Assembly (NCBI RefSeq): GCF_020422885.1
Contig: NZ_CP084622.1
Location: 2,871,001 to 2,935,000 of the forward strand
Direction: 5' to 3'
From: Mesobacillus sp. S13
Lineage (GTDB): Bacteria; Bacillota; Bacilli; Bacillales; Cytobacillaceae
Length of the DNA: 64,000 nucleotides
Shown: positions 1 to 7,152 of the stretch, piece after piece
Layout: each line of letters opens with the position of its first letter
How positions within the stretch are numbered: position 1 is the stretch's first letter
Notes under the pieces: model-generated
The model's database searches: none
The model's input: only the letters and a program-made list of their open reading frames with translations
Told to the model about the DNA's origin: nothing
Made by a program: the position numbers and the translations under genes

Positions 1-154
1 TATACTGTGAATTAATGATATTCGAAGGGAATGGTAAAGAGCCGATGAAATACTAATCTTATTTTCTGCCCGATTTTTCAAATATGAAAAAACGTGTTGC
101 CCGGAAATAGGATTAGTCTGCCCTTTAAGCCATTCCAAGTCGATTTATAGCCAG

Positions 155-261
155 ATGTAAGCATATAGCCTTTTGGCATTCCTATGCTTGTTTCGTGGCG
201 CATGAATCAATTGTGATTGCCATTGCAGAACCTTCCGGGAAAACATCTGGGAGGTTTTTTT
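155..261 (+). promoter_or_regulatory. 5' leader with transcription attenuator of the ABC-F gene
   Basis: A Rho-independent terminator sits 58 bases before the ABC-F start. Arms 229-238 and 247-256 form ten pairs (two G-T wobbles) around an 8-nt loop and run into seven T residues. Just upstream is a minimal reading frame ATG-AAT-CAA-TTG-TGA (202-216), and an ATG-TAA start-stop lies at 155-160. A compound hairpin pairs 159-165 with 183-189. Known ABC-F resistance genes (vmlR, Listeria lmo0919) are induced by ribosome-mediated attenuation in similar leaders. That this leader works the same way is inference; the terminator itself is clear. No convincing promoter was identified upstream. Confidence 0.7.
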
Positions 262-318
262 GATGGAGAAAATACTCACCTTCATTCACTAGTCACAAAA
301 CGAAAGGTGGAATTCTTT

Positions 319-2040
319 ATGACAATCATGAAAATAAGAGGTATTGAAAAGAGCTTTAATGAGAAGCAAATACTGAAAAATGCTGAATTGGATATAAAAA
401 AAGACAGCAGAATTGGCCTTGTGGGAAACAATGGTGCTGGTAAGACTACTTTAGCGAACATCATAAATGCTAGTCTAACCCCTGACAAAGGGATGGTCGA
501 CACTTTTAACAGAAGCTTGAATATTGGTTATCTAAAACAATCAACTGAATATGCCATTCATGAATTGGAGGATCGCTATTCTCTTATGGAAGGGAATCTC
601 TTTCAGCTTTCAAGCCAGTTAGGACTTAATAAGGAAGTTGATTTGACAAGTACTGATTGGGATAAGTTAAGCGGCGGAGAAAAGCTGAAAATATCACTCG
701 CGGCTGTATGGGCAAGCAGGCCCGAACTTGTTATATTGGATGAGCCGACAAACCACTTGGACTTGCAGGGTGTAGAATGGCTGATCGACGAATTGAATAA
801 TTTCAAAGGGGCCGTTGTCATCATTTCACATGATCGATATTTCCTCGACCGAACCGTTACAGACATAATCGAAATTGAGGATGGTTTAACTAGCTTATTT
901 AAAGGTAATTACTCTTCTTACCGTAAGGAAAAAGAAAGACTGTATGAAATCCAGCTTCATCAATACGAAATCCAGCAGAAACATAAGCAACAAATTGAAC
1001 AGCAAATGGCTAATCTTAAAAACTGGTCGGAAAAAGCCCACAGGGATTCGACGAAACAAGGTTCTCCTTCTGAAAGAAGGCAAATCGGCTATAAGGAATA
1101 CCATCGGATGAAGGCAAAGAAGATGGATAATCAAATAAAGTCGAAGATGAAACGGTTGAATCAAGAGCTTGAAAAAAATGAGGTAAAACAACCCAAGGAA
1201 GAGGCGAAGGTCCGTTTCGAATTTCAGGATGGCCGAAAGAAAGGGAAACGTATTTTAGAAGCTCGAGGGCTGTCAAAGTCCTTCGGCACCCGCTGTTTGT
1301 TTAAAGATAGCCATTTTTATATGAACCACGGAGAAAGAATGGCCCTTTTAGGCAAAAACGGCAGCGGGAAATCTACGCTGGTAAAAATATTGCTAGGTGA
1401 AGAAAAAACAACATCCGGTGAGGTTTGGGTCAGTGGGACATTAAAAATCGGATACCTTAGCCAGGATGTATCAGACCTCCCACAAGATAAAACGGCACTT
1501 GAGTACACTGGACTTTCAGACAGAGAAATTATTGGCAGAGCGAGGACTATTTTTGCCAATATGGGGCTCCCAGAAGAAAAGCTTATCGTACCATTAAGCC
1601 ACCTGAGTCTTGGTGAGCGGACGAGAGTGAAGCTTGTGATGATGCTGTTGGCTGAAATCGATTTGCTGATCCTGGACGAACCGACGAATCACCTCGACCT
1701 TGCCAGCAGGGAAAGTCTTGAAAAAACACTATTGAATTTCCATGGTTCGATCCTGGTGGTCTCCCATGATGTTTATTTCCAAGAGAAAATCAGTGACAGA
1801 ATATTAGTGATCGATAACGGAAAAATCAGCAGAAAAGAATTCGGCATGAAAGAGTTGAACAGCAAAAGTTCTTTGCCTAAACAAGATGGTAAGGACAAAG
1901 CAGAGCAATTGATGGTACTGCAAAATGAAATCAACGCCATAATTGGCAGGCTGTCTTTCATGACAAGGGATGAACCTGGATATGAGCAACTCGATAAGGA
2001 CCTATCAGAGCTTTTGAAAAAGAAAAAAGAATTAAAATAA
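319..2040 (+). CDS. ABC-F ribosomal protection protein (VmlR/Vga/Lsa-like)
   Basis: 573 residues with two ATP-binding cassettes and no membrane segment, the ABC-F layout. Cassette 1 has Walker A GNNGAGKT (36-43), signature LSGGE and Walker B LVILDEPTNHLDL. Cassette 2 has GKNGSGKS, LSLGERTR and LLILDEPTNHLDL. Between them lies a long basic, glutamine-rich linker that in this family reaches the ribosomal P-site and dislodges drugs of the lincosamide/streptogramin A/pleuromutilin type. The ATG at 319 is chosen over an in-frame ATG at 217 because AAAGGTGG precedes it at good spacing and the upstream region is an attenuator. Antibiotic protection is inferred from family and leader; a housekeeping translation role is possible. 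Confidence 0.85.
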   Translation: MTIMKIRGIEKSFNEKQILKNAELDIKKDSRIGLVGNNGAGKTTLANIINASLTPDKGMVDTFNRSLNIGYLKQSTEYAIHELEDRYSLMEGNLFQLSSQLGLNKEVDLTSTDWDKLSGGEKLKISLAAVWASRPELVILDEPTNHLDLQGVEWLIDELNNFKGAVVIISHDRYFLDRTVTDIIEIEDGLTSLFKGNYSSYRKEKERLYEIQLHQYEIQQKHKQQIEQQMANLKNWSEKAHRDSTKQGSPSERRQIGYKEYHRMKAKKMDNQIKSKMKRLNQELEKNEVKQPKEEAKVRFEFQDGRKKGKRILEARGLSKSFGTRCLFKDSHFYMNHGERMALLGKNGSGKSTLVKILLGEEKTTSGEVWVSGTLKIGYLSQDVSDLPQDKTALEYTGLSDREIIGRARTIFANMGLPEEKLIVPLSHLSLGERTRVKLVMMLLAEIDLLILDEPTNHLDLASRESLEKTLLNFHGSILVVSHDVYFQEKISDRILVIDNGKISRKEFGMKELNSKSSLPKQDGKDKAEQLMVLQNEINAIIGRLSFMTRDEPGYEQLDKDLSELLKKKKELK

Positions 2041-2050
2041 TAATCAATAA

Positions 2051-2127
2051 AAAAACACCAGAATGCACTGCACTTAAATTGTTAGACATATCACTAACAA
2101 TGAGGGTGCAGTTCAATTTGGTGTTTT
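2051..2127. terminator. Nested bidirectional terminator between ABC-F and crcB genes
   Basis: Three stems are nested in one 77-nt palindrome: AAAAACACCA/TGGTGTTTTT outermost, CTGCAC/GTGCAG in the middle and ATTGTTAG/CTAACAAT at the tip. A-runs and T-runs at the two ends let it terminate the converging ABC-F and crcB transcripts. Confidence 0.8.
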
Positions 2128-2133
2128 TCGTTT

Positions 2134-2484
2134 CTATAATAGATTGCCTATATATAACCCTGCTGCTGCACTGATGAGACCGCCGATATAAGTACTGAGC
2201 ACATAGACCATGGCCGGTTTACTTTGTTTGTTGTTCATTAATTTCACTAAGTCAACATTCAGAGTTGAAAAAGTGGTGAATGATCCCATAAAGCCTGTGG
2301 CAGCAAAAAGATAAAGGTTCCCATGGATTCCTTCACTGACAATCCACCCGAGCAAAAAAGACCCAAGAAGGTTCACAGTAAGTGTGGCGGTCGGCAAAAC
2401 TGATTTAGGCATTACTTTTTGAACCCAGAACCTTGAAAGGGCTCCTGCCATCCCGCCTAAGGCTACAATTAAAAATCCATTCAC
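2134..2484 (-). CDS. crcB: Fluoride exporter CrcB/Fluc, second subunit
   Basis: 116 residues with four hydrophobic segments. It carries the Fluc signature elements: an N-terminal GG-x-GA-x-SR motif, NLLGSF in the second helix and GSFTTFS in the third. Fluc proteins are dual-topology fluoride channels that relieve cytosolic fluoride toxicity. Its start overlaps the stop of the neighbouring crcB by four bases, so the two are co-translated. In Bacillus such pairs form an antiparallel heterodimer. No fluoride riboswitch is seen, because the operon is led by an acetyltransferase. Confidence 0.92.
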   Translation of the reverse strand: MNGFLIVALGGMAGALSRFWVQKVMPKSVLPTATLTVNLLGSFLLGWIVSEGIHGNLYLFAATGFMGSFTTFSTLNVDLVKLMNNKQSKPAMVYVLSTYIGGLISAAAGLYIGNLL

Positions 2485-2870
2485 TTTGCACCCTCCCTGC
2501 CAGGTTCTGCACCAAGTTTATAGCCTGCTGTTGCAAGAAGCAGGCCCCCAACGGCACTGAGAAGCACATAGAATACCGCAAATCCTATACTGCCTTTCTC
2601 AATCATCATCATGGTTTCTAAACTGAAGGTGGAAAAAGTGGTGAATGACCCTGTCAGTCCCGTACCTATGGTAGCCATCAGCACAGGATTCCATTTACTT
2701 CTTTCTACGATTCGGGCCGTAAACCAACCTAAGAATAACGAGCCAGCAAAATTGACGATCAGCGTTCCCATTGGAAATCCATTATTTAAAATATTATTTG
2801 TACTTAGACTGACCAAGTATCGCAAGAGGCTGCCTAACATTCCCCCAAGCCCAACTCCTAAATATACCAA
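2481..2870 (-). CDS. crcB: Fluoride exporter CrcB/Fluc, first subunit
   Basis: 129 residues with four membrane segments. Family motifs are GGMLGSLLRY near the start, NFAGSLFLGW in helix 2 and GSFTTFS in helix 3 (the TM3 break and phenylalanine track that line the fluoride pore). The C-terminus is charged and soluble. The gene lies 28 bases downstream of a GNAT acetyltransferase and overlaps the second crcB by 4 bp, giving a three-gene minus-strand operon. The start follows directly from the position of the first helix. Confidence 0.92.
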   Translation of the reverse strand: MVYLGVGLGGMLGSLLRYLVSLSTNNILNNGFPMGTLIVNFAGSLFLGWFTARIVERSKWNPVLMATIGTGLTGSFTTFSTFSLETMMMIEKGSIGFAVFYVLLSAVGGLLLATAGYKLGAEPGREGAK

Positions 2871-2898
2871 AGAAATAACCTTCCTTTTGCTACTGATT

Positions 2899-3477
2899 TC
2901 ACTTCATTTTTTCCTGTAACTCTCTTTTAATCTTTGGCCATTCTTCTTTCAGAATGCTAAAAACAACGGTATCCCTTACATAACCATCAGCGATGATTCG
3001 ATGCTTGCGGAGCACCCCTTCTCTTACGGCACCGAGACGAGCAATAGCAGCCTGGGAGCGTACATTCCTGGAGTCAGTACAAAACTGCACCCTATTTAAT
3101 CCCATTGTTTCAAAAACATACTGGAGCAAAAGAAACTTCGATTCAGTATTTATCCTTGTTCTCCAATATTCCGGGTTGTACCATGTCCAGCCGATTTCAA
3201 GTGATTTATGAACTTCGGAAATATCCATGAACCTTGTGCTTCCGACTATTTTACCCGTTTTCTTATCAATAACGGTAAATGGAAGTTGGGTTCCTTTCTC
3301 CCTCTCTGCTATTGCCGATACAATGATTTTTTTCATTTCGGCTTTATTTCTGACCTTCGAAGATGTAAACTCCCATATTGACTGATTATGACCGGCATCC
3401 CACAAACCATCAAGATGACTGGTTTCCATCGGCACCAGCTTCACAGTATTCCCTTCGAGAATGATTTTTTCATCCAT
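2899..3477 (-). CDS. GNAT family N-acetyltransferase (RimJ/RimL-like)
   Basis: 192-residue acyl-CoA N-acyltransferase fold. It has the RimJ/RimL-type features: an N-terminal LVPMETSHLDGLW segment, the EIGWTWYNPEYWRTRIN acetyl-CoA-binding region and a C-terminal NVRSQAAIARLGAVREG motif typical of ribosomal-protein or small-molecule acetyltransferases. An upstream ATG at 3516 is in frame, but GGGAG lies eight bases before the ATG at 3477, so that start is preferred. It is the first gene of the crcB operon. The substrate is unknown and a link to fluoride is not implied by its family. Confidence 0.8.
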   Translation of the reverse strand: MDEKIILEGNTVKLVPMETSHLDGLWDAGHNQSIWEFTSSKVRNKAEMKKIIVSAIAEREKGTQLPFTVIDKKTGKIVGSTRFMDISEVHKSLEIGWTWYNPEYWRTRINTESKFLLLQYVFETMGLNRVQFCTDSRNVRSQAAIARLGAVREGVLRKHRIIADGYVRDTVVFSILKEEWPKIKRELQEKMK

Positions 3478-3555
3478 CTTCCCATCTCCCTGTTTGGTCC
3501 TTTTTTCATTTATCATACCACCATGGAATATATTCTGGGAATTCCTACTATGAAC

Positions 3556-3591
3556 GAAAAAGCAGGCGGCACATTTTCAGTGCAGCCTGCT
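3556..3591 (-). terminator. Rho-independent terminator
   Basis: AGCAGGC pairs with GCCTGCT and GCAC with GTGC, followed on the minus strand by a T-run. It ends the transcript of the 3595-3801 gene. Confidence 0.7.
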
Positions 3592-3594
3592 AAC

Positions 3595-3801
3595 TCATTT
3601 TACCTCTTCAAAATAATCTTTGTAATAACCGCCAACCTTGCCTGAATTATCAACTATGAAATAAAATTCCTCAGTCTCGTTTTTGACATCATATACCTTT
3701 CCAGATGTCAGCTTGTCATTTACAATGTATTTCTTTGCATCTGTGTGAACGCATTTCAGTTTCTTAATTGTTTCGCGCTCATGCCAGTTGGAGTGAATCA
3801 T
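3595..3801 (-). CDS. Small hypothetical protein
   Basis: 68 residues beginning MIHSNWHERE, with a basic N-terminal half and an acidic, tyrosine-rich tail (GGYYKDYFEEV). No cysteine pairs, signal peptide or membrane helix. AAAGGAAG precedes the ATG at 3801 by eight bases; an in-frame GTG nine bases earlier is less well placed. The alternating hydrophobic pattern around YDVKNETEEFYFIVD suggests a small beta-rich fold, a layout common in conserved Bacillus proteins of unknown function. A dedicated terminator follows it. No function can be assigned. Confidence 0.65.
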   Translation of the reverse strand: MIHSNWHERETIKKLKCVHTDAKKYIVNDKLTSGKVYDVKNETEEFYFIVDNSGKVGGYYKDYFEEVK

Positions 3802-3869
3802 CTTCTGCACTTCCTTTAATTAAGTTTCTATACTACAGTATAAAGAAAAGATGATCCATTAGGCAACAG

Positions 3870-4073
3870 TTAGCTGGCATTCGCTTCTTCCCCTGCTATT
3901 TTCAGACCACGCACTTCTGATTGATCAAATGTCATTGTTTCACCAGTAATTACATTTTTCAAAGTTATATAGCAAACATCACATATTACATCTTTTCGAA
4001 TATATTGTAAAAAAGAAAAACGTTCATTCTTGTAAATCAGCTCATAAAATCCTGTTTTAGTAAAACCATTCAT
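3870..4073 (-). CDS. Small hypothetical protein
   Basis: 67 residues starting MNGFTKTGFYEL. AGAGGGG lies five bases before this ATG; the in-frame upstream ATG at 4103 has no ribosome site. The sequence has a CDVC pair (about residues 32-35) and otherwise looks like a small beta-strand protein (FSFLQYIRKDVICDVCYITLKN, in part). It lies alone between two other minus-strand genes. The family is not recognised; the good ribosome site and coding-like composition are the main support. Confidence 0.55.
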   Translation of the reverse strand: MNGFTKTGFYELIYKNERFSFLQYIRKDVICDVCYITLKNVITGETMTFDQSEVRGLKIAGEEANAS

Positions 4074-4178
4074 GTTAACCCCTCTTTCCAGGATGTTTTT
4101 CATCTTGGTGTTTGGCTGTGTCTTTCTATACCACCATCAAGACTTGTATTAAACATCGAAGGGTGAAAGAGTGTTTTT

Positions 4179-4847
4179 TTACAAGCTGTTTATTGGAGCA
4201 ATTAAGTCTTTACCTTCATTTTTGGCCGAATTTATTGCGGTCGAAACTGGGTAAACTTCCATGAAACCAGCCTCATAGGGAACCAAAAGCTCTTTAAGTT
4301 CTTGAGTTTGATAAACAGAAGAATCAAGCCACAGATCAAGCTTGTCTTCAGGAAGAATCACAGGCATTCTGTCATGAACTTTTTCGGTGACTTCATTTGG
4401 ACTGGTCGTGATAATCGTACAGGAAGTAATCTCCTTCCCGTCCTTACTCCAGTTTTCCCACAGTCCTGCTAAAGCAAAAGGTTTTTTATTTTTCATCCCA
4501 AAACGGTATGGCTGCTTCTGTTTCCCTTCTTTTTTCCATTCATAAAAACCATCAGTAAGGATCAGGCACCGCCTTTGTTTAAGAGCATGCTTAAAGCTCG
4601 CTTTTTCATTCACTGTCTCGGCACGTGCATTGATCATTTTATAGCCTATTTTCTCATCGTCCGCCCAGAAGGGAATCAATCCCCACCTCATCCTGGTACC
4701 TATTCTTCGTTCTCCATGATTGATCACTGTCAAGATGTCCTGTCCAGGAGCGATATTGTACCTGGCATCAAGGTCATCCGGGAAATCGAATTGAAATTGT
4801 TCTTTTAAGGAGCCAATATCCTCAAACAATGAAAACCTTCCGCACAT
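4179..4847 (-). CDS. HMCES/YedK-type abasic-site sensing protein (SRAP domain)
   Basis: 222 residues, the usual length for the SOS-response-associated peptidase family. The initiator methionine is followed by catalytic Cys2 in MCGRFSLF, the residue that forms a thiazolidine crosslink with abasic sites in single-stranded DNA. Other family motifs are present: YNIAPGQ, MRWGLIPFW, INARAET (catalytic glutamate), DGFYEW and HDRMPVIL (catalytic histidine). It shields abasic DNA during replication. A clear GGAGGAACG ribosome site fixes the start. No LexA box was seen upstream, so SOS control is not evident here. Confidence 0.93.
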   Translation of the reverse strand: MCGRFSLFEDIGSLKEQFQFDFPDDLDARYNIAPGQDILTVINHGERRIGTRMRWGLIPFWADDEKIGYKMINARAETVNEKASFKHALKQRRCLILTDGFYEWKKEGKQKQPYRFGMKNKKPFALAGLWENWSKDGKEITSCTIITTSPNEVTEKVHDRMPVILPEDKLDLWLDSSVYQTQELKELLVPYEAGFMEVYPVSTAINSAKNEGKDLIAPINSL

Positions 4848-4916
4848 TATCGTTCCTCCATTCTTTGTTTTTTACTATACTTCCCGCCCTGTAACGGATG
4901 TAACATCTTCTCTTGG

Positions 4917-4950
4917 AAAAAAATAAGCCAGGCTTTCGTGAGCCAGGCTT
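4917..4950 (-). terminator. Rho-independent terminator
   Basis: On the minus strand AAGCCTGGCT and AGCCAGGCTT pair with one central mismatch and run into a T-tract, 4 bases beyond the stop of the 4954-5223 gene. Confidence 0.75.
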
Positions 4951-4953
4951 AAT

Positions 4954-5223
4954 CTATATCTTTTCTGCATTTAAATTCTTTTTTATTTTATCCCTAAGAG
5001 CAATATTCGCTGCAACTAGGAATGGTATGATCGATGCAATCGTAAACCCTAGTGCATAGCCCGATATGCTTTCATTTAAAACTCTATCGTTAATGCTGAA
5101 CCCTACAAAGGTTATTCCGATGCCATCCCCATCCACATGGTCAATGACCGACCAAAGCTCAATTCCTTTATAAAGGAATAGAACGCTTATGGTCGATAGC
5201 ATTAAAACCCAAAGCCATTTCAT
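4954..5223 (-). CDS. Hypothetical small membrane protein
   Basis: 89 residues with an N-terminal hydrophobic helix (about residues 2-19, WLWVLMLSTISVLFLY) and a second one near 55-77 (GYALGFTIASIIPFLVAANI), joined by a glycine/aspartate-rich loop and ending in a basic tail. This predicts a two-helix inner-membrane protein with a short external loop. It is a single-gene unit with its own terminator. The family is not recognised. Confidence 0.6.
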   Translation of the reverse strand: MKWLWVLMLSTISVLFLYKGIELWSVIDHVDGDGIGITFVGFSINDRVLNESISGYALGFTIASIIPFLVAANIALRDKIKKNLNAEKI

Positions 5224-5392
5224 AAGACCATACCCCCATTATCCCAAAACCCGATAGGTTCAGGTATATACACTATATTATAGGGAGTTATGATATTAAT
5301 TAATATAATGTCAGAGCAGTTGTAACAAAATGTTCAAAATGACGTTCTAAATTTCGTCAATAGTGTCTTAAATATTTGCTAATTTCAAAAAA
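5224..5392. other. AT-rich intergenic spacer
   Basis: 169 bases of AT-rich sequence with an ATTAATTAAT-type self-complementary patch near 5293-5305. It presumably holds the promoter of the 4954-5223 gene. No structured RNA or reading frame was recognised. Confidence 0.4.
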
Positions 5393-6487
5393 TCATGATG
5401 GAAATTTATTCAACATCCACTCATCAAGCTTTTGAAAGGCTCTTTTCACTTCGTCTTTAGGAACTTTCTCATAACGATCACCAACGCTTACTTCAAAATA
5501 ACATGAAGATTCTCCTGTTGCCCTTAGATGATTGATAAATCCCACTCCTGTTTTGCGCATTACTTCTGTTAAACCTGGTTCGATTTCCTCTTTGGAATAT
5601 GGAAAATGTACATGAAACATGTTCGAAACAGGAACTTCGGGCAGAGTATATACGGAATGGCACGAATTATAGAAGTCCGCCAGTTCCTTTGCATTCTCAT
5701 AATACAACGGCATTTTGTGTGATTTCTGATTGAAGTAATAATCTGCTGAAATAATATATGGGTAAAGGCTAATCAAATCTCCTCCATATCGCCTTTTCCA
5801 TACCTTTGATTTAGCGATAAATTTATCCTCACCCGCAAGGATTGCACCTGCAATTCCCCCTATTCCCTTGTAAAATGAGAGATAGACACTGTCAAATAGT
5901 TGGCACACTTCCGAAGCCGTTTTTTCATAAAAAGGCAAGACCTCCAGAAGCCTGGCTCCGTCAAGATGCAGCCTTATACCCTTCTTCCGGCAATATTTTG
6001 ATATATCTTCAAGAGTTTCATAGCTTGGAAGCTGCCCGCCGATTTCTCTTTGCGGCAATTCAAGCAATAGACATGCAACGGACTCCTCCATGGATACAAC
6101 ATCTTTAAGCTCGATGGCACGGGTTTCATCTGCTATGAGGATGGTTTTGATATTATGTAATTCCTTTAGTCCGTCCTCCTCGTGGATTTCCAGGTGACTT
6201 AACGGATGATAGGCTACTTTTGGCAATCCTTTCTCATCACACCAAATACGTAATGCGATCTGTTGTGCCATCGTTCCACTCGGAAAGAAAACAGCCTTCT
6301 CCTTGCCGAGGAACGCAACCATCTTGTCCTGAAAATTCTCGATTACTTTTCCTTCTCCGTAAAGATCACTATCAAGCTGTCCATCGACTTTGTCAAATGC
6401 ATCCTTTAATACCTGGACATTTCGCGAGCCATGGCCGGTCAACTGATAGGTTGATTGATTAAAAGCTTCCTGTAAGGTTTTATTCAT
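5393..6487 (-). CDS. Low-specificity threonine aldolase family PLP enzyme
   Basis: 364 residues of the beta-eliminating lyase/threonine aldolase fold. The PLP lysine is visible in SFYKGIGG, the cofactor-binding aspartate in HLDGARL, and the cofactor-contacting segment in FFPSGTMAQQIAL. Family members cleave threonine or related beta-hydroxy amino acids to glycine and an aldehyde. The ATG at 6487 is chosen because GAGGGG lies just upstream. The gene overlaps the acetyltransferase stop by eight bases, indicating translational coupling. The exact substrate cannot be told from sequence. Confidence 0.85.
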   Translation of the reverse strand: MNKTLQEAFNQSTYQLTGHGSRNVQVLKDAFDKVDGQLDSDLYGEGKVIENFQDKMVAFLGKEKAVFFPSGTMAQQIALRIWCDEKGLPKVAYHPLSHLEIHEEDGLKELHNIKTILIADETRAIELKDVVSMEESVACLLLELPQREIGGQLPSYETLEDISKYCRKKGIRLHLDGARLLEVLPFYEKTASEVCQLFDSVYLSFYKGIGGIAGAILAGEDKFIAKSKVWKRRYGGDLISLYPYIISADYYFNQKSHKMPLYYENAKELADFYNSCHSVYTLPEVPVSNMFHVHFPYSKEEIEPGLTEVMRKTGVGFINHLRATGESSCYFEVSVGDRYEKVPKDEVKRAFQKLDEWMLNKFPS

Positions 6488-7049
6488 TCCTAACCCCCTC
6501 ATCAACATTATTTAAGCGCCCCATAACAATCATATTATAATATTTCCCGTCAGATAGAAGCTTGGCATCCTTCAAGAGGCCTTCCACTTCAAAGCCTAAC
6601 TTTTCATAAAGCTTCTTGGCATTTTCGTTCGATTCCATCACATTCAAAGTTATTTTTTTAATTCCATTCTCGTCTGCCCATGAAATCGATTCCTGTAAAA
6701 GGTTTTTGCCGACACCATATCCCCAGAATTCTTTTAAAACACCGACCCCGAATTCAACCTTATGCATGAATCTCTTCAGTTCAGTTCCAGCGCATCTTGA
6801 AAAGCCGATAAGTCTTCCATCAGTTTCAGCCACCAAAAATAGGTTTCTGTCACTCTCCGAATCCGCTTTTATGAGTGCTTGAAAGCCTTGCGGATCAATG
6901 AATGCCTCTCCTGGTTCACGGTCAAGATTTTCAGTTTCACCATCAATTTGCAGCCTTAACTTAGATAATGACTCCGCATCCCTTTCGACCGCAGACCGAA
7001 TGATGTAATGCAAGTCCTTAATTTTAAAACTCTTTTCACTAATCAGCAT
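6480..7049 (-). CDS. GNAT family N-acetyltransferase
   Basis: 189 residues with the GNAT acetyl-CoA-binding region (VLKEFWGYGVGKNLLQ, around 105-120) and the C-terminal NVMESNENAKKLYEKLGF motif typical of the RimI/PhnO-like branch. It lies upstream of, and overlaps, the threonine-aldolase-like gene, so the two form one operon. The substrate is unknown; coupling to amino-acid metabolism is only suggested by the neighbour. Confidence 0.82.
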   Translation of the reverse strand: MLISEKSFKIKDLHYIIRSAVERDAESLSKLRLQIDGETENLDREPGEAFIDPQGFQALIKADSESDRNLFLVAETDGRLIGFSRCAGTELKRFMHKVEFGVGVLKEFWGYGVGKNLLQESISWADENGIKKITLNVMESNENAKKLYEKLGFEVEGLLKDAKLLSDGKYYNMIVMGRLNNVDEGVRNE

Positions 7050-7111
7050 TGTATTACCTCCAAAATATACCTTAGCTTAATTTTAGACATTTTGAACCTT
7101 ACTGTATAGTT

Positions 7112-7146
7112 AAAAAGGAAAAGGATGGAATCCCTCGATTCCATCC
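7112..7146 (-). terminator. Rho-independent terminator after acyl-CoA synthetase
   Basis: A perfect 10-bp stem GGATGGAATC/GATTCCATCC with a 4-nt loop sits just past the stop of the 7153-8802 gene. On the minus strand it is followed by T-rich sequence. Confidence 0.8.
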
Positions 7147-7152
7147 TCTCTT

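Noticed and set aside
2871..2898. Fluoride riboswitch before crcB
   Set aside because: Only 28 bases separate crcB from the upstream acetyltransferase; too short for the aptamer.
4848..4915. LexA box before the HMCES gene
   Set aside because: No GAAC-N4-GTTC core was found in the upstream sequence.
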